This document shows positions 41,126-49,695 of a stretch of 64,000 bases of DNA, piece after piece. Positions within the stretch are counted from its first letter, which is position 1. Every line of letters begins with the position of its first letter. Position numbers and translations under genes: made by a program. This stretch comes from Mycobacterium sp. 852002-40037_SCH5390672. Its GTDB lineage: Bacteria > Actinomycetota > Actinomycetes > Mycobacteriales > Mycobacteriaceae. The stretch covers positions 1 through 64,000 of the forward strand of contig NZ_LZTA01000108.1 in NCBI RefSeq assembly GCF_001665875.1, written 5' to 3'. The notes beneath the pieces were generated by a model that was not told the origin of the DNA, did no database searches, and saw only the letters and a program-made list of their open reading frames with translations.

Positions 41126-42144
41126 GACAGGGCCGGCACCCGGTGCAGGGCGCTGATCATGTCGGCGACGTCCGCGGGGCGGGGCGGGTAGCCGGGGAAG
41201 TAGCAGCACACCTCGTCGGCGTGCTGACCGAACCGCGCCGCGATCTGCTGTGCGCACTGCTCGGGTGTGCCCACGATGCCAATCCGGGCCACCATCTCGT
41301 CGGTGACCAGCCGGCGCATCTCGGCGAAGCGGCCCTGCTTGGACAGCGCATTGAGTTCGGGCTGGACGTCGGCCCACCCCTCGACCTCCAGCACGGGCAG
41401 GTAGGCCGGCGTCGAGCCGTAAAACGCGATGAGAGAAGCCACCCCGTTGATCGCGGTCGCCAGGTCGGCCTCGTCGCGCCCGACGGCCACCATGGCCTGC
41501 GCGATGATCTGAAACTCACCGAACGTCCGCGCCGAGCGGCGCAACCCCTCGGCGATGGCCGCAACGGTGCGGTCGGCGAAGTGGCGGGCACTGTTGAACG
41601 GCATCACCAACAGACCGTCGGCAACCTCGGCGGCGGTGCGCGTCATCACCGGTCCCAGTGCGCCCAGCAGGACCGGAGGCGGCCCGAACGGATTGGGTCC
41701 GGGGTTGAAGTTGGGCGCCATGATGGTGTGGGTGTAGTACTCGCCGCGAAAGTCCAAGCGGGCCTGGCCTTCCCAGGCGGCAAAGATCGCCTTGATCGCG
41801 GCGATCATCTCGGCCATCCGCGCAGCAGGTCTGTCCCACGTACTGCCGTAGCGCTTTTCGATGTGTACCTTGATCTGGGAGCCAAGGCCGAGCCGGAACC
41901 GGCCGCCGCTGTAGAGCTGCAGGTCGTAGGCGGAGTGCGCGAGATGTAACGGGCTGCGCGGTGGGGCAATCGCCACGTTGGTCATCAAGTCAAGGCCCGT
42001 CGCTGCGGCGGCAATGAGCAGCGGGAAGAAGACATCGTGCTGGCCCTCGAAGGTGAACAGGGCATCCGCGCCCGTCGCGGCGATCTCGGCGGCACTCGCC
42101 GCCGTCTCCGGCGGTGAACCGCTGACCTGAAGCTGTACCTTCAT
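41122..42144 (-). CDS. LLM-class F420-dependent oxidoreductase
   Basis: A 340-residue luciferase-like TIM-barrel protein of the mycobacterial F420 group. Characteristic segments are ADALFTFEGQHDVFFPLLIA near residue 26, NVAIAPPRSPLHLAHSAYDL near 57, FRLGLGSQIKVHIEKRYG near 83, and the C-terminal VGTPEQCAQQIAARF. ATG at 42144 (MKVQLQVSG) is preferred over an upstream ATG at 42165. It is coupled by ATGA overlap to the EchA gene, suggesting one pathway on a CoA-linked or hydrophobic substrate. Confidence 0.85.
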   Translation of the reverse strand: MKVQLQVSGSPPETAASAAEIAATGADALFTFEGQHDVFFPLLIAAAATGLDLMTNVAIAPPRSPLHLAHSAYDLQLYSGGRFRLGLGSQIKVHIEKRYGSTWDRPAARMAEMIAAIKAIFAAWEGQARLDFRGEYYTHTIMAPNFNPGPNPFGPPPVLLGALGPVMTRTAAEVADGLLVMPFNSARHFADRTVAAIAEGLRRSARTFGEFQIIAQAMVAVGRDEADLATAINGVASLIAFYGSTPAYLPVLEVEGWADVQPELNALSKQGRFAEMRRLVTDEMVARIGIVGTPEQCAQQIAARFGQHADEVCCYFPGYPPRPADVADMISALHRVPALS

Positions 42145-42386
42145 TCGTTCACCGTTCGTCAGCAAAACGTAGTATTCCTACCGCAACGGCAAGCGCACTG
42201 GCAAGCGCGAGCCAGCGTCGAGATATAGCGAAGGTCGACAGGAATCGCCACAGCGGCCCGACCCAACCAACCGGTTTCTTCCGATACGGCTGACGAAACG
42301 GATCCGCTGACCGTGGTGAGCGCACGGCGATGCGAGCGCCGTTCGCCGGAACGCACGAATGATGCCGCAACGAATAGCCTGTGGTG

Positions 42387-43268
42387 ATGCTTACCGAGTT
42401 GGTCGAACTTCCCGGCGGTGTGTTCGCCATGGGGTCGAATGACTTCTATCCGGAGGAGTCACCGGTCCACGAGGTGACGGTGGGAAAGTTTGCGATCGAG
42501 CAACATCCGGTGACCAATGCGCAGTTCGCCGCATTCGTTGCCGACACGGGCTATGTCACCGTCGCCGAGCAGTCACTGGATCCGGCGGCTTTTCCCGGGG
42601 TGCCGCCCGAGGAGCTGATTGCGGGTGCGCTGGTGTTCACGCCGACGTCGGGACCGGTGGATTTGCGTGCCTGGCGGCAATGGTGGACGTGGGTGCCCGG
42701 CGCGTGCTGGAACCTGCCCTTCGGGCCGGGGTCCTCAATTGAGGACCGACTCGATCATCCGGTGGTGCAGGTGGCTTACCCCGACGCCACTGCGTACGCG
42801 GCCTGGGCCGGCCGGCGGCTGCCCAGCGAAGCGCAGTGGGAGTATGCCGCCCGGGCCGGAGCCGTGTCGACCTACGCGTGGGGCGAGGACGTCGCTCCCG
42901 GTGGGCAGCTCATGGCCAACACCTGGCAGGGCCGGTTTCCCTACCGCAACGACGGTGCCCGGGGCTGGGTGGGCACATCCCCGGTGGGAACGTTCGCGCC
43001 CAATGGATTTGGCCTGGTCGACATGATCGGCAACGTCTGGGAATGGACCACCACCCGCTACACCGCGGGGCACCACCCAGGACGTGCCTCCGCCAGTTGT
43101 TGCCCGTCGCCGGCGACCGGGGATCCGTCGGTCATGCAGGCGCTCAAGGGTGGCTCGCATCTGTGCGCGCCCGAGTACTGCCACCGCTACCGCCCGGCTG
43201 CTCGGTCGTCGCAGTCGCAGGACAGCGCGACCACCCACATCGGGTTCCGCTGCATCGCCGAGCGGTAA
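42387..43268 (+). CDS. Formylglycine-generating enzyme (sulfatase-modifying factor)
   Basis: A 293-residue FGE-sulfatase-domain protein (GTG starts at 42381 and 42384 are also possible). It opens with the family pattern PGGVFAMGSNDFYPEESPVH and holds VTNAQFAAFV, LPSEAQWEYAARAG, NVWEWTTTRY and the copper-binding Cys pair in KGGSHLCAPEYCHRYRPAAR. Both catalytic Cys are present, so it should oxidise Cys to formylglycine in CxPxR sulfatases. No sulfatase gene is in this window. M. tuberculosis has its enzyme elsewhere (Rv0712). Confidence 0.9.
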   Translation: MLTELVELPGGVFAMGSNDFYPEESPVHEVTVGKFAIEQHPVTNAQFAAFVADTGYVTVAEQSLDPAAFPGVPPEELIAGALVFTPTSGPVDLRAWRQWWTWVPGACWNLPFGPGSSIEDRLDHPVVQVAYPDATAYAAWAGRRLPSEAQWEYAARAGAVSTYAWGEDVAPGGQLMANTWQGRFPYRNDGARGWVGTSPVGTFAPNGFGLVDMIGNVWEWTTTRYTAGHHPGRASASCCPSPATGDPSVMQALKGGSHLCAPEYCHRYRPAARSSQSQDSATTHIGFRCIAER

Positions 43269-43439
43269 GCGCGCGGCCCGATGGCGAAACAACGGTGGTA
43301 ACGCCGCGGTATATGCCCTGGCCTAGGGCTTAACGCCCCGGCAGGTGGCGTAACATCCTGCTAACCGCCACCCCGGTGTTTGGTGACACAGTGAGCTCAT
43401 GCCACGGCGCCCGCACGTCCCTCCCGGGCAACACTAAAA

Positions 43440-43568
43440 GTGCTGCCGCGCAGCGAAACCCTGGTCATGATCGTCACCGTGGTCGCCACCGTGACCAGTG
43501 GCAATCTGGCCGTCGACGGCGCGAGTTTGGAACGCCTCAACCGGCTTTCGGGCCGACTGGGCATCTAA
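43440..43568 (+). pseudogene. Short SulP-type transporter remnant with internal deletion
   Basis: In the 337-base gap 43269-43605 one plus frame reads VLPRSETLVMIVTVVATVTS, GNLAVDGASLERLNRLSGRL and GI to a stop at 43566. The first half resembles a late membrane helix of SulP anion transporters and the second half the end of a STAS domain, with everything between missing. It is far too short to function. The rest of the gap holds nothing recognisable. Confidence 0.4.
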
Positions 43569-43605
43569 GGACACCGACTGGTTGCGGCGCCGCCGCTATG
43601 CGCCC

Positions 43606-44244
43606 TCATTCCGAAAGCTGAAACTCCACCACTTCGGCGACCGCGGCCACGGCTTCATGCAGCGCGACGAGGCGGTCGGCGGCCGTCGGCGCCGACAGCA
43701 CCGAATAGCGGTCGGCCGTCCCGATCGGGATGCGAGACGCCAACGCCAACAGGCGTTTCCCCGCCGGACCGGCCGGGACGTGGCCCAGGATCACCTCGCG
43801 GCCCGGCAGCTTGATGTCGCGCGCCTGCGCGATCCGCTCGAACAGCGCCATGGCCCGGTCTTCGAGGTCGAGCAACTGGGCGTCCGACACCGCATCCCCC
43901 GGCTCATCGGGCCACAGCGTGACCGTCGCCCGCGGATAGGGGTCGTCGGGCAGCCATTCGAACACCCGAATTCGTTCCCCGGTCCGGCAATCCAGTGAAT
44001 ACCGGCCGGCGCCGTGGTCGACGCATTCGACGATCCGGGACAAGACGCCGACGTCGCAACGCGCATCACCACCGCCGACCTCACGCCCGCGCGAGATCAG
44101 CACCACCCCGAATGGGTCGCCGGTGTCCAGGCAGTGCCGCACCAGCGCGCCGTAGCGCGGCTCGAAGATCCGCAACGGCAGATCTTGGTCGGGCAGCAGC
44201 GCCGTCTCCAGCGGAAACATCGCCAGAGCAAAGGATTCCGTCAT
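43606..44244 (-). CDS. Lon N-terminal-domain-like protein (Rv0434 homologue)
   Basis: A 212-residue protein made only of a Lon-protease N-terminal (PUA-like) domain. It has the diagnostic opening FPLETALLPDQDLPLRIFEPRY near residue 10 and DVGVLSRIVECVDHGAGRYSL near 64. There is no ATPase or protease part. Such free domains may act as substrate or adaptor modules; the function is unproven. The ATG overlaps the ligase stop upstream (TGATG at 44242-44246), so it is coupled to that gene. Confidence 0.85.
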   Translation of the reverse strand: MTESFALAMFPLETALLPDQDLPLRIFEPRYGALVRHCLDTGDPFGVVLISRGREVGGGDARCDVGVLSRIVECVDHGAGRYSLDCRTGERIRVFEWLPDDPYPRATVTLWPDEPGDAVSDAQLLDLEDRAMALFERIAQARDIKLPGREVILGHVPAGPAGKRLLALASRIPIGTADRYSVLSAPTAADRLVALHEAVAAVAEVVEFQLSE

Positions 44245-45374
44245 CAGATCTTCAGTTCCGCCACCAGCGCGTCGACGACCGCACGCAGGTCGCCGTCATG
44301 TTCTTCGGCCACCCGGCGCTGCCGTTGGTAGGAGGCGCCCTGCCGGGGTATGTCGGCCACCGCGGCCAGCTCGTCGACGCAGTTCAACTTCCTGGCCACC
44401 GGCTCCAGCCGGTTCAGCACGTCGTCGAGATCCTCGGTGACCAATCGTTCGTTGCTGTCGGCGTCCAGGATGATCACCGCGTCCAGGCCGTAGCGGGCGG
44501 CGCGCCATTTGTTCTCCTGGTTATGCCAGGGCGGCATGCTCGGCAACGACTCGTCGGCTTCCAGCCTGCGGTCCAGATCGACCACCAGGCAGTGCGTCAG
44601 CGCGACCAGCGCGCCCAGCTCACGCAGGTTGGACACGCCGTCGCAGATCCGCATTTCGAGCGTGCCCAGCCGCGGGGAAGGCCTGATGTCCCAACGGACT
44701 TCGTCGACATGGTCGATGATCCCGGTCTTCTTCTGGTCGTAGACGAAGCGCTCGAACTCCGCCCAGGTCTGGAATTGGAACGGCAGCCCGGCGGTGGGCA
44801 GCTGCTGAAACATCATCGCCCGGTTGCTGGCGTATCCGGTGTCCACGCCCGTCCACCACGGTGAAGACGCCGACAGCGCGAGCAGGTGCGGATAGTAGTT
44901 GAGCAGCGACGTCATGATCGGCATCACCTTGTTCGGTGAGGAGAGGCCGACGTGCACGTGCACCCCCCAGATCAGCATCTGCCGTCCCCACCATTGGGTG
45001 CGCTTGATCAATTCGGCATAGCGCGGGGCGTCGGTGAGTTTCTGAGAAGTCCACTGCGCGAAGGGATGTGCGCCCGCACAGAACAGCTCCATGCCGCGAT
45101 CCCGCACAATGCGGCGCGCGGGCCCCAGGGTCTGCCGCAGGTCTTCCATGGCCTCGCCCGCGGAGTGGCAGATGCCGGTGACCACTTCGACGGTGTTGCG
45201 CAGCAATTCCTTGTGTACGCGCGGGTTTTCGCCGATCTCGGCGATCACCGCGGTGGCTTCGTTGCTCAGGTCGCGAGTGTGGGCGTCGACGAGGGCGAAC
45301 TCCCACTCGACCCCCAGGGTCGGCCGTGGCGAACGGGCGAAATCGATGTGGGTATTGGCCCTTTTAGCCGGCAC
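44244..45374 (-). CDS. Carboxylate-amine ligase, glutamate-cysteine ligase type 2 family (Rv0433 homologue)
   Basis: A 376-residue YbdK/GCS2-family ligase. The substrate/metal motif is PTLGVEWEFALVD near residue 17. HVHVGLSSPNKVMP is near 137, and LGTLEMRICDG with a metal Glu is near 238. GTG at 45374 gives exactly the M. tuberculosis length. A longer frame to 45410 would overlap sodC further. It overlaps the sodC end by 11 bases on the same strand. Family members have weak glutamate-cysteine ligase activity in vitro; the true substrate in mycobacteria is not settled. Confidence 0.88.
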   Translation of the reverse strand: MPAKRANTHIDFARSPRPTLGVEWEFALVDAHTRDLSNEATAVIAEIGENPRVHKELLRNTVEVVTGICHSAGEAMEDLRQTLGPARRIVRDRGMELFCAGAHPFAQWTSQKLTDAPRYAELIKRTQWWGRQMLIWGVHVHVGLSSPNKVMPIMTSLLNYYPHLLALSASSPWWTGVDTGYASNRAMMFQQLPTAGLPFQFQTWAEFERFVYDQKKTGIIDHVDEVRWDIRPSPRLGTLEMRICDGVSNLRELGALVALTHCLVVDLDRRLEADESLPSMPPWHNQENKWRAARYGLDAVIILDADSNERLVTEDLDDVLNRLEPVARKLNCVDELAAVADIPRQGASYQRQRRVAEEHDGDLRAVVDALVAELKI

Positions 45375-46044
45375 CGATGACACCGCACGCCACCCGCTTG
45401 CCGGCGTCACCGGTACTCATCGTCATGTCGTCGGGACCCGGCGTTCCGTTGGTTTGGTTGTAGCGCTCCGCGGGGATGTTCGCGAAGTTGTCGGCAGCGG
45501 CATGGATGATGATCGCGGTCTTCTGCCCACTGAGCAGATCCTGCATGGCGAATGCGTCCGTGGTGGTCATCAGCGTTCCGGAGCCGTCCTTGCGCACCTG
45601 CAGCGAGGTCAGGTCGCCGCTGGCGGGTTCGGCGGTGTGCCCGGGCGCCTGGAAGTGGCCGCCGGCGGACAGGAAGTCGCCGGGTGCACCGCCGGTCGGG
45701 GCGACCGAGTTGGGCTCGCACTTGCCGACCTTGTGGATGTGCACCCCGTGGAAGCCCGGAGCGAGCACGCCGTTGGCGGTCGTCTCGATGGTGACGGTGG
45801 CATAGCCGTTGTTGAATTCGAACGTCGCGGTGGCGACCTGGGTGCCGTCCGGCGCCTTCAGGTGCGTGATGATGCTCGGGGCCGTCGCGGGCCCCGGCTC
45901 CGAGGCTTTGGCCCCCGACGGCGACGGCGATCCGGTCCAAATCGCGGGGGTGGTCCCGGGGACCGAGGAGACGTGCTCGGGCGACGAACAGGCGCCCAGC
46001 AGCACGACACAACCGGCCAGAACCAACGGAGGCAGCTTGCGCAT
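45364..46044 (-). CDS. sodC: Cu/Zn superoxide dismutase, lipoprotein
   Basis: A 226-residue extracytoplasmic Cu,Zn-SOD. The signal peptide ends in the lipobox LLGACSSP, so Cys19 is probably lipidated. A Ser/Pro-rich linker precedes the catalytic domain with Cu ligands in FHGVHIHKVGKCEP (about residues 98-111), GGHFQAPGH near 128 and IIIHAAADNF near 175. A Cys in GKRVACGVIG closes the intrachain disulfide. It protects against superoxide from host cells. It heads the run sodC, Rv0433-like and Rv0434-like. Confidence 0.95.
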   Translation of the reverse strand: MRKLPPLVLAGCVVLLGACSSPEHVSSVPGTTPAIWTGSPSPSGAKASEPGPATAPSIITHLKAPDGTQVATATFEFNNGYATVTIETTANGVLAPGFHGVHIHKVGKCEPNSVAPTGGAPGDFLSAGGHFQAPGHTAEPASGDLTSLQVRKDGSGTLMTTTDAFAMQDLLSGQKTAIIIHAAADNFANIPAERYNQTNGTPGPDDMTMSTGDAGKRVACGVIGAG

Positions 46045-46065
46045 AGCCAGCAGCCTATCGCGGAG

Positions 46066-46542
46066 TTAGCCCGCGACGAGGACGATGACACCCGGCGGCT
46101 CGCCGCTGAGTGCGGGAATTCGTGGTTCGACGGGCGCACCCAGGTTTTTACCCACGGCATCGGCGGTGGCGTGCTCGTCGCCGGCGTCGGTGTAGTAGAC
46201 CGTGGTGGCCGAGACGTCGGGCACGGCCAGGTTGTCGACCTTGGTGACCTTGAATCCGGCGGACGTCAGCTGGTCCTTGGTGCGCGCGCCGACACCCTCT
46301 TTCGAGGAGATGTTGTAGATCTGCACCTCGGCCTGGGTGGACGCCGGCTTGGTGGTTGGCGACGCGGACGCCGAACTGGTGGCGCTCGCGCTGGACGCCG
46401 GCGATGCCGAATCGTCGTCAGAGCTCCCGGACGAACCCAGAGCCTGCCAACCGAGCAGCAGGAAAATGACGCCGAGGAACAACAGCACCATCACCATCGC
46501 CCGCAGGGGCAGCCCAGTGGAGTCGGGAACTCGTTCTTTCAT
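46066..46542 (-). CDS. virR: VirR, LytR C-terminal-domain membrane protein (Rv0431 homologue)
   Basis: A 158-residue protein with a short cytoplasmic N-terminus, one membrane helix (AMVMVLLFLGVIFLLLGWQAL, residues 15-35), a Ser/Ala-rich linker (36-70) and a LytR_C domain (71-158) containing EVQIYNISSKEGVGARTKDQL. In M. tuberculosis this protein limits membrane vesicle release and shapes the immune response. ATG at 46542. It lies between sodC and the DUF3263 gene on the same strand, separated from each by about 20 bases. Confidence 0.9.
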   Translation of the reverse strand: MKERVPDSTGLPLRAMVMVLLFLGVIFLLLGWQALGSSGSSDDDSASPASSASATSSASASPTTKPASTQAEVQIYNISSKEGVGARTKDQLTSAGFKVTKVDNLAVPDVSATTVYYTDAGDEHATADAVGKNLGAPVEPRIPALSGEPPGVIVLVAG

Positions 46543-46561
46543 CGAGCCCTACTGTAACGAG

Positions 46562-46870
46562 TCAGGTCACCTCGAAGCCGAGGCGCCGCGCCGCACGTGC
46601 CTTCTGTCTGCTGGCGCGCAGCCTGCGCAGCCGTTTCACCAGCATCGGGTCGGCGGCCAGCGCCTCGGGCCGATCAACGAGCGAGTTGAGCACTTGGTAG
46701 TAACGGGTCGCCGACATCGAGAACAACTCTTTGATGGCGTCTTCCTTCACACCGGCGAACTTCCACCACTGGCGCTCGAAGGCCAGGATGTCATGCTCGC
46801 GGCGGGTGAGCCCATCTGCGATCTCAGAGTCGTCCCCCGATCGATTTGCCCGCGCCATGGCGCTGTCCAT
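46562..46870 (-). CDS. DUF3263 putative DNA-binding protein (Rv0430 homologue)
   Basis: A 102-residue basic helical protein with a DUF3263 helix-turn-helix-like region: LTRREHDILAFERQWWKFAG near residue 21, then KEDAIKELFSMSATRYYQVL and a basic tail RRLRASRQKARAARR. The HTH (AIKELFSMSATRYYQVLNSL) suggests DNA binding, but no target is known. ATG at 46870; an ATG four codons downstream is also possible. It is the first gene of the minus-strand run ending at 43606, with a hairpin in its upstream region. Confidence 0.85.
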   Translation of the reverse strand: MDSAMARANRSGDDSEIADGLTRREHDILAFERQWWKFAGVKEDAIKELFSMSATRYYQVLNSLVDRPEALAADPMLVKRLRRLRASRQKARAARRLGFEVT

Positions 46871-46933
46871 ATCGCTTCCCCTGGACCCTTCCGGCGAATT
46901 CCGAACTGCTCGAATGACTTGACTTAGCTAAGG

Positions 46934-46961
46934 GCGTGTTTCGGCGAATATTGAAACACGC
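46934..46961. promoter_or_regulatory. Perfect 9-bp inverted repeat between DUF3263 and def genes
   Basis: GCGTGTTTC (46934-46942) and GAAACACGC (46953-46961) flank a 10-base AT-rich spacer. It sits 64 bases upstream of the DUF3263 gene and 112 bases upstream of def, in a divergent promoter. It may be an operator, possibly for the DUF3263 HTH protein itself. Confidence 0.4.
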
Positions 46962-47072
46962 GCCAAACCCTCAAGCCGTCATCCAGACCCGCGAGTCGGC
47001 GATTGACCTAGATTGCCCACACCGAAGATCGCCGGCTGAGCAGCCTGCGGGCGTGCGGTAGCTTAGCCGACC

Positions 47073-47666
47073 ATGGCAGTCGTTCCGATCCGCATCGTGG
47101 GAGATCCCGTCCTGCACACCCCGACACAGCCGGTGCCGGTCGCTGCCGACGGTTCACTGCCGGCGGAGCTGGCCGAGTTGATCGCCAACCTGTACGACAC
47201 GATGGACGCCGCGCACGGGGTCGGCCTGGCGGCCAACCAGATCGGAGTCGGCTTGCGGGTCTTCGTCTACGACTGCGCCGACGACCGGGGCCGCACCGAC
47301 CGGCGCCGCGGTGTCGTCGTCAACCCGGTCCTGGAAACCTCCGAGATCCCCGAGACCATGCCCGACCCGGACAACGATGACGAGGGTTGCCTGTCGGTGC
47401 CCGGCGAGTCGTTCCCCACCGGACGGGCCAAGTGGGCACGCGTCACCGGACTCGACGCCGACGGCAAGCCCGTCTCCATCGAAGGCAACGACCTGTTCGC
47501 GCGGATGCTGCAGCACGAGACCGGACACCTCGATGGCTTCCTCTATCTGGATCGCCTCATCGGCCGGTACGCGCGCAGCGCGAAGCGCGCGCTTAAATCC
47601 CACAACTGGGGCGTTCCCGGCCTCTCCTGGATACCCGGCGAGGGACCGGACCCGTTCGGTCACTGA
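47073..47666 (+). CDS. def: Peptide deformylase
   Basis: A 197-residue Fe2+ (or Zn2+) deformylase removing N-formyl groups from new proteins. The three family motifs are intact: GVGLAANQIGV (residues 49-59), EGCLSVPG (106-113) with the Cys ligand, and QHETGHLDG (147-155) with the HExxH metal site. Length equals M. tuberculosis Def. ATG at 47073. The stop overlaps the next ATG as TGATG, so it is coupled to the GNAT gene. Confidence 0.97.
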   Translation: MAVVPIRIVGDPVLHTPTQPVPVAADGSLPAELAELIANLYDTMDAAHGVGLAANQIGVGLRVFVYDCADDRGRTDRRRGVVVNPVLETSEIPETMPDPDNDDEGCLSVPGESFPTGRAKWARVTGLDADGKPVSIEGNDLFARMLQHETGHLDGFLYLDRLIGRYARSAKRALKSHNWGVPGLSWIPGEGPDPFGH

Positions 47667-48589
47667 TGTTCTCGTGGCCCGACCCGGGAACGCGGGTGAC
47701 GGTTCGCTACCGGCGCCCGGCCGGGTCGGTGCCGCCGTTGACCGATGCGGTGGGCCACCTGCTGGCCATCGACCCGATGGTGCGGGTGCGGACGAAGACC
47801 GGCGCGGTCGTCGAGTTCGCGCCCTCCGATGCGGTCGCGCTGCGGGTGCTCACCGACACCCCCATCCGCACCTCGCAGATCCGCGGTCTCGAGCATGCCG
47901 CCGCCGCGGCGTGGCCGGGCGCAGAGCACACCTGGCTGGACGGCTGGCTGCTGCGGGCCGTCCCCCTGTCCGGCCAGAGCGTCGGACTCGCCGCGAATTC
48001 CGCTGTGCCACTGGATCCTTCCGCTCACTTCAGCACCGTCCCTGCGATCGTCGACTGGTACCGGCGCCGCGGCCTGACGCCACGATTGGCCGTGCCCGAT
48101 CGGGTGCTGGCGCTGCCGCCCGGGTGGACCGGCGAACGCACGGAACGGGTTGTGGTGCGCGGTCTTTCCGACGTGGCCGCGGGTGAAACCCACCCGTCCA
48201 TCATGTTGGCGCCGTGGCCCGATGCCGCGTGGCTGCGGATAGCCGGGGGCGAAATTCCGCTCGACGTGCTCACCGCCGTCATCGACGGCGAGCTCGTGTT
48301 CGGCACGCACCGCGGCGCCGTCGCGGCGCGTGCCGCGGTGACCGAGGCACCCGATGGCGCGCGGTGGGTGGGCATCTCGGTCGTGCGTTCGGCCGACGGT
48401 GCCGACGAGCTTTCGGCAGCGGACTTGTGCGAAGCGTTGTTGGCGTGGGGTGCCGACCGGGGTGCCACGCGCGGCTATATGCGGGTGCCCGACACCGGCG
48501 CGGCGACGCTCGCCGGGGCGCTGAGATTCCGGCTGCATCACCGCCGCCGCTACGTCCCGGTGCGCCCAGACGTCTGGGATAGCGTCTAG
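47666..48589 (+). CDS. GNAT-family N-acetyltransferase (Rv0428c homologue)
   Basis: A 307-residue protein. The N-terminal 90 residues form a small beta-rich SH3-like domain (GTRVTVRYRRPAGS, VVEFAPSDAVALRVLT), and the C-terminal two thirds a GNAT fold. That part ends in WVGISVVRSADGADELSAAD, LLAWGADRGATRGYMRVPDT and GAATLAGALRFRLHHRRRYV. Substrate is unknown. Coupling to def by TGATG and its position 2 bases before xthA show a def-GNAT-xthA transcription unit. Confidence 0.85.
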   Translation: MFSWPDPGTRVTVRYRRPAGSVPPLTDAVGHLLAIDPMVRVRTKTGAVVEFAPSDAVALRVLTDTPIRTSQIRGLEHAAAAAWPGAEHTWLDGWLLRAVPLSGQSVGLAANSAVPLDPSAHFSTVPAIVDWYRRRGLTPRLAVPDRVLALPPGWTGERTERVVVRGLSDVAAGETHPSIMLAPWPDAAWLRIAGGEIPLDVLTAVIDGELVFGTHRGAVAARAAVTEAPDGARWVGISVVRSADGADELSAADLCEALLAWGADRGATRGYMRVPDTGAATLAGALRFRLHHRRRYVPVRPDVWDSV

Positions 48590-48591
48590 CC

Positions 48592-49485
48592 ATGCCCGAC
48601 GGCAAGATTGACGGCGGCGACCCGATTGATGGCGGCGACCCGCTGCGCCCGGCTTCACCGCGCTTGCGATCGCCGCTGCTGCGGCTTGCCACGTGGAACG
48701 TCAACTCGATTCGCTCCCGGCTGCCCCGCGTCATCGACTGGCTGGCCCGCGCCGACGTCGACGTGCTGGCCATGCAGGAGACCAAATGCTCCGACAGCCA
48801 ATTCCCCACCCTGCCATTCTTCGAACTCGGCTACGAGGTCGCCCACGTCGGTTTCAATCAGTGGAACGGGGTGGCGATCGCCTCACGCGTCGGTCTTGAC
48901 GATGTGCAGATCGGATTCGACGGACAACCCAGCTGGAGTGGCAAGCCGGAAGTCGCCGCCGCCGCGGAAGCCCGCGCCCTGGCCGCGACGTGCGGCGGCG
49001 TGCGGATGTGGAGCCTCTACGTTCCCAACGGCCGGGCTCTGGGCGATCCGCACTACACCTACAAACTCGAATGGCTTGCCGCATTGCGTGATTCGGCGTC
49101 GGGCTGGTTGCGCGACGATCCCAGCGCCGCGATCGCGCTGGCCGGCGACTGGAATATCGCGCCGCGGGACGACGACGTCTGGAGTATGGAGTTCTTCGCC
49201 GGCGCCACGCACGTCTCCGAGCCCGAGCGCCGCGCCTTCGACGCCATCGTCGAGGCGCAATTCACCGACGTGGTGCGCCCTTTCACGCCGGGTCCCGGGG
49301 TCTACACGTACTGGGACTACACCCGGCTGCGGTTCCCGAAGGGACAAGGGATGGGCATCGATTTCATCCTGGGCTCACCGGCTTTGGCCGGCCGCGTGAC
49401 GGACGCGCAGATCGTCCGTGAAGAACGCAAGGGCAAGGCGGCCAGCGATCACGCGCCGGTGCTCATCGAGGTGAGACGCGTCTAG
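48592..49485 (+). CDS. xthA: Exodeoxyribonuclease III
   Basis: A 297-residue AP endonuclease/3'-5' exonuclease of base-excision repair. Catalytic elements are RLATWNVNSIRSRL near residue 31, MQETKCSD (metal Glu) near 62, the GDWNIAP near 182 and SDHAPVLIE at the C-terminus. The first 30 residues are unusual: DGGDPIDGGDPLRPASPRLR is encoded by an 18-bp mini-duplication plus a dispersed repeat (48636-48672), so the native protein probably once began near RLATWNV. The homologue in M. tuberculosis lacks this extension. Confidence 0.95.
   Translation: MPDGKIDGGDPIDGGDPLRPASPRLRSPLLRLATWNVNSIRSRLPRVIDWLARADVDVLAMQETKCSDSQFPTLPFFELGYEVAHVGFNQWNGVAIASRVGLDDVQIGFDGQPSWSGKPEVAAAAEARALAATCGGVRMWSLYVPNGRALGDPHYTYKLEWLAALRDSASGWLRDDPSAAIALAGDWNIAPRDDDVWSMEFFAGATHVSEPERRAFDAIVEAQFTDVVRPFTPGPGVYTYWDYTRLRFPKGQGMGIDFILGSPALAGRVTDAQIVREERKGKAASDHAPVLIEVRRV
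48636..48672. repeat. Dispersed repeat element, copy B, within the xthA 5' coding region
   Basis: The blocks CGACCCGCTGCGCCCGGC and CGCTTGCGATCG recur from 29791-29830, here 7 bases apart instead of 10. The preceding GGCGGCGACCCG is duplicated with an 18-base period (about 48614 and 48632). The element is in frame and adds residues to the XthA N-terminus. Confidence 0.6.
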
Positions 49486-49695
49486 CCGCGTTCACGGCGG
49501 TCGGGTCAGAGCAACATCACGTTAAGCTCAGGCAAATTTGATGCGACTTCTCGTTGTCTGTGCGATGGCAAGGTGGCAGGCTTTAACGATTAGAAGCGGA
49601 AACCATATTGCTTTGTTGTTGAGGCTGCCTTCAGCGGGTGTCCCCCGCTGCCGACACCGGTTCGCTGCAGAAGCAATCACAGCCAGGGAGTCATC

